A DNA stretch of 20,144 nt from Arcanobacterium_A sp034173665 (GTDB taxonomy: Bacteria > Actinomycetota > Actinomycetes > Actinomycetales > Actinomycetaceae), in assembly GCA_034173665.1 (NCBI GenBank), contig JAXFDG010000032.1, positions 1-20,144 on the forward strand, written 5' to 3'. The notes beneath the pieces are model-generated. The model searched no databases and was not told where the DNA came from. It worked only from the letters and a program-made list of their open reading frames with translations. The first letter of the stretch is position 1, and each line of letters opens with the position of its first letter. The position numbers and the translations under genes are program-made. Shown here one piece after another: positions 13,793-20,144 of this stretch.

Positions 13793-14218
13793 TTAACCAG
13801 TTTCAGAAATTAAACGATGTTGCGCCGCAAAATTGTATCCAAGCCAAGAAAACACTCCTCTCCCGGGCAAAGTTACTGTCACAATAAAAGTTTCGGATTC
13901 TTGCGTTATCTCCAGCTTTGCCTTCTTCCCAAGAACTTCCCCCACTTCTCCTGCAACCTGATGTTTTGAATGCCCTAAAGAAAGTGCACGAACTGCATTC
14001 CGCGCAACTGTATCCACCTGTGTTGCTGTTGTGGCCTGCAATATCCCGCTAACACAAAACAATGCCACAGTTAGGAATATCGGAATATTTATTGCTAATT
14101 CTGCAGTTATCATCCCTGATTCGCGGTGTAATAATCTTTCCAGAGACACAGAAAATAACCGCGATTTTTTGTTATCTTCTAGGATTTCACTACGTATCTT
14201 TTCTCTATTCTGAATCAT
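13793..14218 (-). CDS. tadE: TadE family pseudopilin
   Basis: The 141-residue protein is likely a minor pseudopilin of the Tad/Flp-type apparatus. A Lys/Arg-rich cytoplasmic leader of about 32 residues ends in RESG, followed by MITAELAINIPIFLTVALF. This is the class III signal pattern G/xxxxE, with cleavage predicted after Gly35 and Glu at +5, and then one membrane helix. The C-terminal domain (about 65-141) is beta-rich by eye. ATG at 14216-14218, preceded by AGGA at seven bases. It sits between the DUF4244 gene (52 bp upstream) and the TadE-like gene (16 bp downstream), so the three form one unit. Confidence 0.8.
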   Translation of the reverse strand: MIQNREKIRSEILEDNKKSRLFSVSLERLLHRESGMITAELAINIPIFLTVALFCVSGILQATTATQVDTVARNAVRALSLGHSKHQVAGEVGEVLGKKAKLEITQESETFIVTVTLPGRGVFSWLGYNFAAQHRLISETG

Positions 14219-14270
14219 CCGATATTCCTAACCGAGTAATTTCATGTTCCAGCTTCTCCGCAAGAACAAA

Positions 14271-14459
14271 CTAAATCTTCAGCAAGGTTTTGAAGATAGA
14301 CGCAATCAGTTCACGGAACCACTCTTGTTGCACAAGCCAAATCAAAATGCCGGCAATACCAGTAGTTGCCACTGTTCCTAATGCATACTCAGCCGTTACC
14401 ATGCCACTTTCAGCACGGATTGTACGAGTGGCAAATTTATTCCACATTCGGTTTCGCAT
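14271..14459 (-). CDS. DUF4244 small pilin-like protein
   Basis: 62 residues from the ATG at 14457-14459. The core is AESGMVTAEYALGTVATTGIA, a Flp-type prepilin signal: cleavage after Gly19 gives MVTAEY, with Glu at +5 and Tyr at +6. A hydrophobic helix and a short amphipathic tail (EWFRELIASIFKTLLKI) follow. It is probably the major small pilin subunit of this locus; DUF4244 has no proven function. I chose the ATG at 14459 because GGAG lies four bases upstream. The frame is open to a GTG at 14510, adding 17 residues, but no ribosome site is seen there. First gene of the DUF4244-tadE-tadE-like block. Confidence 0.8.
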   Translation of the reverse strand: MRNRMWNKFATRTIRAESGMVTAEYALGTVATTGIAGILIWLVQQEWFRELIASIFKTLLKI

Positions 14460-14835
14460 ATTTCTCCAATCATAGGTATTAGAATCTTCAGCTTTCGCCT
14501 TCACTATCACCGACGACGTAGAAAGGTGGCATTTTAAATTACTTCCCGATAAAGATTTAATTTTTGAAACTTCTCTTTTTTATTAATTTTTCGCTAACCT
14601 TCACTAGCAATCGATGCAGTAATTAAAGTTTGCCGATACAAAAAATTTAATTACGACGCTAAGGAAAAAGAGTGAATTGCAGAAAGCAAAACCTTAAATG
14701 TGGATAAAGAATAATTTGTGTAAAACTGGTTTGCACTAAATCTAGTTAACAATCACTAAATCTAGTTAATTTAATTGCTACAGAACTTCGCCGCAAAACC
14801 ATGCCGCAGAACTTCAGATAAATAAAATTTGAGTT
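14460..14835. other. Intergenic region between tadC and the pilin block
   Basis: About 375 bp with no gene seen on either strand. It is A+T-rich and should hold the promoter of the DUF4244-tadE block. It contains the tandem 16-bp repeats at 14734-14769 and a second direct repeat, CAGAACTTC, at 14781-14789 and 14807-14815, next to GCCGCA repeats. I see no strong terminator after tadC. Confidence 0.5.
14734..14769. repeat. Tandem 16-bp repeats with palindromic core
   Basis: CACTAAATCTAGTTAA occurs at 14734-14749 and again at 14754-14769, exact, with a 20-bp period. Each copy contains ACTA-AATC-TAGT, a small inverted repeat. Two in-phase palindromic sites upstream of an operon suggest a dimeric regulator binding site. 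They lie between the tadC stop and the pilin genes. Confidence 0.6.
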
Positions 14836-15408
14836 TTAGAATAATTTGGCCCCGGCAGAAACAATCACCGGTAATACTCCAACCAATAAAAATGCCGGAA
14901 GAAAACATGTAGCCAAAGGAAGCACAAGCTTCGCCGAAAGCTTTGCTGCTGCTTCTCGCGCCCGTCGTTGTCTCGTAAGCCGAAGATTCTGCGCGCTACG
15001 CACTAAGAGCGGAACTGGAGCTGCGCCGTCGTTCCACGCTGGTTTTAAAGCAGTACTAAGCCGAGAAAAACGGTTTGGGCACTCTTGCCACGCCTCTTCC
15101 CATGAACTGCCGAGAAGCAAGTGACGAGAAACTTCTGCGAGACGAAAACTTATCTCCTGCGGGTAATTTACTTCCGACGAGCAATTCACTTCCGAATCAA
15201 TTCGCAAAGCCTGCGCTAAATTTTCAATAGTTCGCGGAATAGCAGCGCCAGACTTCAAACTTGCTGCAACAAGATCTAACACCACCGAAATCTCAACATC
15301 GTCTGCAAAACTCTTTATTTCGCGAAACTTAAATCGAAAATTATTGAGCAGTGGACTATAAAGCAAGAAACAAAGCAAAAACGCTAATACTAACCAAATA
15401 AAATTCAT
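14836..15408 (-). CDS. tadC: TadC-like membrane protein, type II secretion F domain
   Basis: 190 residues. An N-terminal membrane helix (about 2-18) is followed by a cytoplasmic helical domain with SLKSGAAIPRTIENLAQAL (about 51-69), typical of GspF/TadC proteins. The C-terminus is strongly hydrophobic (AKLVLPLATCFLPAFLLVGVLPVIV, split here as about 163-187). It would be the inner-membrane platform of the Tad-type machine with TadB. The ATG overlaps the tadB stop (TAATG), with GGGAGGGG just upstream, so translation is coupled. Last gene of the first block. Confidence 0.8.
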   Translation of the reverse strand: MNFIWLVLAFLLCFLLYSPLLNNFRFKFREIKSFADDVEISVVLDLVAASLKSGAAIPRTIENLAQALRIDSEVNCSSEVNYPQEISFRLAEVSRHLLLGSSWEEAWQECPNRFSRLSTALKPAWNDGAAPVPLLVRSAQNLRLTRQRRAREAAAKLSAKLVLPLATCFLPAFLLVGVLPVIVSAGAKLF

Positions 15409-16112
15409 TACCCCTCCCGCTTTGCTTTCTCTACTAACCTTTTCACCGTCACTAATCCACAGATTTCAAAAAACAGTGCTGCACAAAAAGAAATTCGCCC
15501 TAAATTAGTAGCAAATAAGAATTGCAACGGATCCACATTCATTAGGTAGGCAAAGAAAATCCCAATTAACGGTAACCACGCCAGCATTTTCACAGAAGCC
15601 AGCGGACCTGCCAGAGCAACTTTTCGAGCAGAATTGGCTTGCATCGCTTCAGAGACTCCTTGTGCGCACTCTTCAAGAACTTCCGCCATTGGAGCACCTG
15701 AGGCAAACCCAAGCCGGCAAACAGCAATTGCATTAGGTAATGCTTCAATTAAATCTTTCGGAATTTTCCGGCGCAAACGCCCCCACCACGAAAGGCGCCA
15801 AAGCTCAAGAAAAATTTTCGGAACGCCGTCATCAGTTAAAACAGAACTTGCCTGTTCTGAATCTAAAAGCCCTGAATTACATAAACTTGCACTCCAAGCA
15901 CTTTCAACACTCGCCCCACATTCGAGTCTGGTAGCTACTTCAGTAAGCAACATCCCCAAGTCTAATTCTGGCTTCCTTATTTGCTTACTTCTTTTACCCA
16001 ATCGCGAAAAGTTAAAACTTATTTTCCGTTTTTCACGCACAGGCAAAAATAAAATAAGCATCCAAAGAAAGCCAAAAGAAGCCAGAAACGGATAAAAATT
16101 TTGTGTATTCAT
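15408..16112 (-). CDS. tadB: TadB-like membrane protein, type II secretion F domain
   Basis: 234 residues: an N-terminal helix (about 8-24), a basic linker, then the cytoplasmic F domain with MLLTEVATRLECGASVESAW (54-73) and CRLGFASGAPMAEVLEECA (about 131-149). Two hydrophobic segments near the C-terminus (about 176-190 and 206-223) complete it. This is the pattern of TadB/GspF platform proteins, shortened as in actinobacterial loci. ATG at 16110-16112, 33 bp after tadA; its stop overlaps the tadC start. Confidence 0.8.
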   Translation of the reverse strand: MNTQNFYPFLASFGFLWMLILFLPVREKRKISFNFSRLGKRSKQIRKPELDLGMLLTEVATRLECGASVESAWSASLCNSGLLDSEQASSVLTDDGVPKIFLELWRLSWWGRLRRKIPKDLIEALPNAIAVCRLGFASGAPMAEVLEECAQGVSEAMQANSARKVALAGPLASVKMLAWLPLIGIFFAYLMNVDPLQFLFATNLGRISFCAALFFEICGLVTVKRLVEKAKREG

Positions 16113-16145
16113 TGCTCTAAATTCTTATCTATTTAAGCCTTCGAT

Positions 16146-17342
16146 CTAAGAATTCCGGATTTCTTGAAAGTTCAGCAACAAATCATTTCGCGAATCAGTA
16201 GGTGGAAATGCTGCTAACCCAATTCGTTTTAACAATTTAGTTGCAGAACTACCCCAAACAAGTTTTCCTGTTTCTGAAACTCGACAAACATTACTTACCT
16301 TTAAATCGCCGCCTACTCGTTCAAATACACCTATTTCTGAAACATAACGCCCACTTACTCCACGTTGCACATGAACTACCGCATCAAGCGCTGATACCGC
16401 TTGCGCAGCCACAGTCTGTTCACTCATCCCTGCGAGCGCTCCAAGAGCTGTTAATCTTGCTGGCACATCTTTCGCTGAATTTGCATGAATCGTTGCCCAG
16501 CCACCTTGATGGCCCGTATTTAAAGCACTTAACACATCACGCACCTCGGCACCGCGACATTCACCCAACACAACTCGATCTGGTCTCATTCGCATCGCTG
16601 CACGCAGTAATTCACTCATCGAAATTTCGCCAGCTCCCTGCACATTCGGCCGACGAACTTGCAAATGTAATAAATGCGGATGTTCTGGTTTCAACTCAGC
16701 TGATTCTTCAATCACTAAAATTCGCTGCGTATGCGGCACAAGCTGCAACATTGCGTTAAGAAAAGTAGTTTTCCCAGCTCCCGTTGCCCCGGAAATCATC
16801 ACATTTGCTTCATGTTCAACGAGTTTATGGAAAATCACAGCAAGACTCGGATGTACTGATTTGGCTTGTATTAAATCACGCAAGCTCAATTTACGTTGCC
16901 GATGAGTTCTGAAAGAAATTAGCGTCCCTTCAGCAGATAGTGGAGGAATAACTGCATGAAATCGCGTACCTGAAGGAAAAGTTCCGTCAACAATTGGAGC
17001 TGCATCATCAAGCCGCTGCCCACAACTAGCGGCAAGTCGAACTGCAAGCGCTCGCACTCCCTGTTCTGTTTTTAATTGGTCGTCTACCTCAGTTAATTTC
17101 TGCAATCCAGAGCCTCCGCGGTCATACCAAACCTCTCCACCACCATTTACTAATACGTCTGTAACCGCTGGGTCGTTTAATAAAGGGGTCAACGTTGGTC
17201 CAGCTCCTAACACGTCATTACGAACACTTTGGTGAAGTTGTGCCAATTCTTCTACGAATAAATGTGGAATCGGTTGGATTGCAGCTGTAACTTCAGCTCC
17301 CGCGGCAAGTTTCTTCCGAATTAGTGAGAGTTGTTGATTCAA
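16146..17342 (-). CDS. tadA: TadA-type secretion ATPase (type II/IV family)
   Basis: The 398-residue hexameric ATPase should power assembly of the pilin-like subunits on the inner face of the membrane. Visible: N-terminal domain with LNDPAVTDVLVNGGGEVWYD (55-74), FPSGTRFHAV (122-131), Walker A GATGAGKTT (185-193), an acidic IEESAEL (211-217, Asp-box position), Walker B region RVVLGECRGAE (256-266) and the His box GHQGGWATIHANS (278-290). All functional motifs are present. The TTG start at 17340-17342 directly follows the tadZ stop (TAG-TTG), with GAGG eight bases upstream, implying translational coupling. Confidence 0.92.
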   Translation of the reverse strand: MNQQLSLIRKKLAAGAEVTAAIQPIPHLFVEELAQLHQSVRNDVLGAGPTLTPLLNDPAVTDVLVNGGGEVWYDRGGSGLQKLTEVDDQLKTEQGVRALAVRLAASCGQRLDDAAPIVDGTFPSGTRFHAVIPPLSAEGTLISFRTHRQRKLSLRDLIQAKSVHPSLAVIFHKLVEHEANVMISGATGAGKTTFLNAMLQLVPHTQRILVIEESAELKPEHPHLLHLQVRRPNVQGAGEISMSELLRAAMRMRPDRVVLGECRGAEVRDVLSALNTGHQGGWATIHANSAKDVPARLTALGALAGMSEQTVAAQAVSALDAVVHVQRGVSGRYVSEIGVFERVGGDLKVSNVCRVSETGKLVWGSSATKLLKRIGLAAFPPTDSRNDLLLNFQEIRNS

Positions 17343-18374
17343 CTAAATTACCTCGCAAAATTGATAGCAAAACTTTGCAATATCACGGCTTGTATTTCCT
17401 CGCACGCGATCGCCTGGCGCAATTCCATGCATTAAATCTTGTAAATATCCTCGCGTAAACCTCACTCCGAAAACTTGTTCAAAAGAAAGAGTTTGCCGGA
17501 TATGTGCCAACTGATTTTGCGACTGTATTCCCATCACAATAACGGCAATAGCTTTCGTCCGATCAAGTTGCCGTAACAAAACTGAACTTCGCGCTAAACT
17601 TACCGCATCTCCACGGGTTACTATCACTATTGAATCGCACCATTGCATCCAACGATTAGCTGCGGTATTAGGCAGAAGCGCGGATCGTGGAAGGTCGAGT
17701 AAAGTCCAATCACTAACTTGTGCTAAAGCAGCTATTGCTTTGCTCCCTTGATCCCCTTTTAAAGCAACACCGCCACGATCATCACCCGAAAGTATCCGCA
17801 CTTGTTTCCAGTTAGGCAAGGAATTCTTTAATCGACCAGCCAATAAAGCAGACCTACCTTGTAGGTCTATCCAGCGCCGTCCCTGGAAATTCGTTCCAGA
17901 AATTAATAAATCTAGACCACAAGAAATTGAATCAAGATCGATTACTGAAGTTTCGAATTTTCTTCGTTGCAGTTCACGAGCCAATCCCAAAACAAAACTT
18001 GAAGCGCCTGCTCCTCCGTGAGCTCCGATTACTCCTAAAACTCGACCGCGAACAGTTGCTCCTACTGCAACCATTAATTCAAGTATCGCCGTCGACTCAG
18101 AACGATAATCTAAAACTAAACTCCCTTTAGCGAAATAAGGGGTGAAGAGCTCATGAAATCGTGCTCGCACCTGCCCTTGCCCACAACCAGATGTGTCGAA
18201 TTGCAAAATACCCACAGTTTCAGAAGCGGCATCAATTCGTTGCAGCTGAATTCCCACAAGATTTGCCAATTCAAGAAGTTCTGCAAAGACAATATCGGAA
18301 GCACCGAAAAATGTGGCTGAAACAAGGCCAGTATCAGGACGAAGAAAAGATTTTTCAGACATACTTTGCAGCAT
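17343..18374 (-). CDS. tadZ: CpaE/TadZ-like protein (actinobacterial Ssd type)
   Basis: 343 residues of the MinD/ParA-like fold used for localising Tad machinery or, for the mycobacterial Ssd homologue, reported to affect septum formation. An N-terminal receiver-like region (about 15-105) precedes the ATPase-like domain. The P-loop position reads GVIGAHGGAGASS (114-126): the Gly-rich loop is kept, but the catalytic Lys before Ser/Thr is Ala. The signature Lys is also absent, as known for this actinobacterial group, so ATP hydrolysis is doubtful. The MinD-type SVIDLDSISCGLDLL (143-157) remains. ATG at 18374; a second ATG at 18362 is possible, and neither has a clear ribosome site. First gene of the Tad block, with an inverted repeat 24 bp upstream. 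Confidence 0.85.
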   Translation of the reverse strand: MLQSMSEKSFLRPDTGLVSATFFGASDIVFAELLELANLVGIQLQRIDAASETVGILQFDTSGCGQGQVRARFHELFTPYFAKGSLVLDYRSESTAILELMVAVGATVRGRVLGVIGAHGGAGASSFVLGLARELQRRKFETSVIDLDSISCGLDLLISGTNFQGRRWIDLQGRSALLAGRLKNSLPNWKQVRILSGDDRGGVALKGDQGSKAIAALAQVSDWTLLDLPRSALLPNTAANRWMQWCDSIVIVTRGDAVSLARSSVLLRQLDRTKAIAVIVMGIQSQNQLAHIRQTLSFEQVFGVRFTRGYLQDLMHGIAPGDRVRGNTSRDIAKFCYQFCEVI

Positions 18375-18397
18375 TTCAAAACACCGAGAAATTCAAA

Positions 18398-18416
18398 ACA
18401 GTTTTACAGAAACTGT
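18398..18416. promoter_or_regulatory. Inverted repeat upstream of tadZ
   Basis: ACAGTTT-TACAG-AAACTGT, perfect 7-bp arms, centred about 33 bp before the tadZ start in the 183-bp divergent spacer to the gene at 18558. It may be an operator or leader hairpin for the Tad operon. The rest of the spacer holds no gene. Confidence 0.4.
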
Positions 18417-18557
18417 GGAAAACAAATAAATATCCACGAACAGCTGCCAAAATCACAAGAAATTTTTTGCATTATTTACGCCACGCCGCTTTATTTCGCG
18501 GTTTTCTGGGCATTTTCCAAGTAGCGTTCCAATTAGTACAGATAAAAAGGAGAGAAT

Positions 18558-19811
18558 GTGTCTACCCCAACAGATCCATACAACTCAGCGTCACGCCGTC
18601 CGTTTGAAGACGACGAAGAGCTTTTAGCACCGATTGCCGACGACGTGGCTTCCGCAGACAATAGCGCAGAACTTCCATACGGTGATGCTGATTCCCTAGT
18701 TTGGGACCAGGTATTCACTGCTGAATCTGCAGCAGTTGCAGCTGGCGTTGAATCTGCTGATGAGAGTTCTGAAGCCGAAGCAGTAATTGCATACGGATCC
18801 TCAGAAACGAATAGTGACTCAGAATCACTAACTCCAATCGCTCTTGATGCAGATGCAAGCCCTGCCGCTGCAGTATCGGCTCCACCGATGCCTCCAGCGT
18901 TCTTGGCAGAAGCCGAGACAACCCCAAGCGAACTTAGTGGTTACAATGCTCTTCCGGAAGAAGCTCGAGCTAATGCAACTCTTGGTGATGTAGTTTCGGC
19001 ACATTCAGCAGATGAAGTTAGCTTCGAAGAACGTTTAACTCAGCTACAGGCAGAAGAAGCTGCAGAAAAACCAGTTGAAAGCGGCGAATCTTTCTCTTCT
19101 GCATTCTCTCATTCTTTAAATGATCAAGCTCCAGCAGCACCAAGTGCAGCTGAAGGCTTAGCTCTTGCAGCAGCAACAGCTGCAACTCCTGCAGTTGCAG
19201 AAACATCAGGATTCTTAGGGGCAAAGAACGAAGATTCCTCCCGCCTGTCTCGTTGGTCAGAAGATCCCGGAGCAGAAACAACTCCAGTTGTACCAGAAGC
19301 TCCAAAGAGTCGTCTCGGTGCACATTTTGGAATGCTTTTCTTAACCCTGCTTCTGCTGCCAGTAGCTTGGTATTTAGTTTCTGATGCTGGAGCACGCCTT
19401 TCACTTGTAGAAAATAACCCTTGGGCAACCGCTGATTTTAATATTTGGGCACTACTTGAACTGCTTGGTGGGTTCGCGGTTCTTGGTTTAACTATTTATC
19501 TTGCATCTAAATCAAGTCTTGGAGCACAACTAATCGGCGGATTAACTGCAATTGCAGGTTTAGTTGCAATAATTATGCCCGGGACTGGAAAAGCTGTTAT
19601 TGCAAAGCTAGATGCCGCAATTGGTGGCTATAACGCATTCACCGGAAATATCGTGCATCACCTAAATCTTGACCTCGGCTCAGGACGTATCGCTCTCTAC
19701 GGATTCATCGTGTTCTTCGTTGGTCTAACAGCGCATGTGGCACGACGTCGCGGTGCAGAACGCAGTGAAATCACCACTCGCCGCGAGCTACTTCTAAACA
19801 AGAATGACTAA
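18558..19811 (+). CDS. Large acidic, Ala-rich protein with four C-terminal membrane helices
   Basis: 417 residues. Residues 1 to about 250 are low complexity, rich in Ala, Glu, Ser, Asp and Pro, and probably disordered in the cytoplasm; no fold is seen. Four hydrophobic helices follow at about 257-275, 297-317, 325-343 and 378-396, and a basic tail (ARRRGAERSEITTRREL) ends the protein. The GTG start at 18558 has AAGGAG five bases upstream; an overlapping ATG at 18556 is in another frame. It is divergent from tadZ and convergent with nth. I recognise no named family. A membrane protein with a long acidic tail next to a Tad cluster might be an accessory factor, but nothing in the sequence proves that. 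Confidence 0.8.
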   Translation: MSTPTDPYNSASRRPFEDDEELLAPIADDVASADNSAELPYGDADSLVWDQVFTAESAAVAAGVESADESSEAEAVIAYGSSETNSDSESLTPIALDADASPAAAVSAPPMPPAFLAEAETTPSELSGYNALPEEARANATLGDVVSAHSADEVSFEERLTQLQAEEAAEKPVESGESFSSAFSHSLNDQAPAAPSAAEGLALAAATAATPAVAETSGFLGAKNEDSSRLSRWSEDPGAETTPVVPEAPKSRLGAHFGMLFLTLLLLPVAWYLVSDAGARLSLVENNPWATADFNIWALLELLGGFAVLGLTIYLASKSSLGAQLIGGLTAIAGLVAIIMPGTGKAVIAKLDAAIGGYNAFTGNIVHHLNLDLGSGRIALYGFIVFFVGLTAHVARRRGAERSEITTRRELLLNKND

Positions 19812-19817
19812 TTCATC

Positions 19818-19840
19818 CAGCTAATTTGCAAAATTAGCTG
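19818..19840. terminator. Shared hairpin at the end of convergent genes
   Basis: CAGCTAATTT-GCA-AAATTAGCTG, a perfect 10-bp stem with a 3-base loop, begins 7 bp after the stop of the 18558 gene and covers the nth stop codon. Position and symmetry fit a bidirectional terminator; T-runs are short. Confidence 0.6.
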
Positions 19841-20144
19841 AGCTCAATTTCAAAACTTGGGCATAAGTCAGACAATTGACAATCACCGCAGGCAGGTTTC
19901 CGGGAATGGCAAACCTGCCTGCCGTGTTCTATTGTGCGATGACACGTAACCGTCCAAATTTCTGGCGGAAGCAATCTATTAATTTCAAATTCTGCTTTTA
20001 CCGGATCTGTTTCCCGGGTCCATGCCCAGCGTCGAGCAAGTCGACCCATATGTGTATCTACCGTAATCCCCGGTGTGTTAAAAGCATTCCCGAGAACAAC
20101 GTTTGCCGTTTTTCGCCCAACTCCCCGCAGAGTGATCAGTTCTT
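19834..20144 (-). CDS. nth: Endonuclease III, C-terminal part (cut by window edge)
   Basis: About 103 C-terminal residues of a base-excision repair glycosylase/AP lyase; the 5' half lies right of the window. The helix-hairpin-helix reads LRGVGRKTANVVLGNAFN, which contains the catalytic Lys (GRKTA). The catalytic Asp follows in ITVDTHMGRLARR. The C-terminal 4Fe-4S cluster is intact with spacing C-x6-C-x2-C-x5-C (VCHSRKPACGDCQLSDLCPS). An internal ATG at 20049 is not the start, because the frame continues upstream through the conserved motifs to the edge. nth commonly neighbours this actinobacterial region. Confidence 0.95.
   Translation of the reverse strand, partial: ELITLRGVGRKTANVVLGNAFNTPGITVDTHMGRLARRWAWTRETDPVKAEFEINRLLPPEIWTVTCHRTIEHGRQVCHSRKPACGDCQLSDLCPSFEIELS

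Overview
The window comes from a low-G+C member of the Actinomycetota, probably near Actinomycetales or Bifidobacteriales. I cannot name the genus. The evidence is the actinobacterial 'helicase/secretion neighborhood': a CpaE-like protein, a TadA-type ATPase, TadB/TadC-like proteins, a DUF4244 pilin-like protein, TadE and a TadE-like protein, convergent with a DUF1998-type DEAD/DEAH helicase. That helicase is divergent from topA-tmk-holB. TopA has a lysine-rich tail and GR(Y/F)GPY repeats, as in actinobacteria. The backbone is A+T-rich by eye, and TTG/GTG starts with AAGGAG-type ribosome sites are frequent.

Region 1 (1-1840) is an A+T-rich area of small exported or membrane genes and gene debris. 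It holds two paralogous small exported-protein genes on the minus strand, the first cut by the window edge. Their first 68 bases are identical, and each has the same promoter layout with a 16-bp inverted repeat just after the -10. Between them lie a two-helix membrane protein, a secreted-peptide gene interrupted by a nonsense codon, and two coding-like fragments.

Region 2 (about 1930-4192) looks like a more G+C-rich insertion. It carries a five-unit GGTGGGTG array, an ADP-ribosylglycohydrolase, a convergent DUF1643 protein whose N-terminus appears frameshifted, and a remnant of an HK97-type phage portal gene. The remnant lies against the 3' end of tRNA-Thr(CGU), so I read the segment as a decayed prophage or integrated element at a tRNA.

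Region 3 (4290-10772) is chromosomal backbone on the minus strand: topA, tmk, holB and an S33-type tripeptidyl aminopeptidase-like lipoprotein.

Region 4 (10923-18374) has a MrfA-like helicase on the plus strand. It converges with a minus-strand Tad/Flp-type cluster in two blocks: tadZ-tadA-tadB-tadC and, after a gap of about 375 bp, DUF4244-tadE-tadE-like. The ATPase and the two membrane proteins would power export of the small pilin-like subunits, which carry a G/xxxxE(Y) prepilin-cleavage motif. The prepilin peptidase is not in the window.

Region 5 (18558-20144) has a large acidic, Ala-rich membrane protein on the plus strand, convergent with the C-terminal part of endonuclease III (nth), which runs off the right edge.
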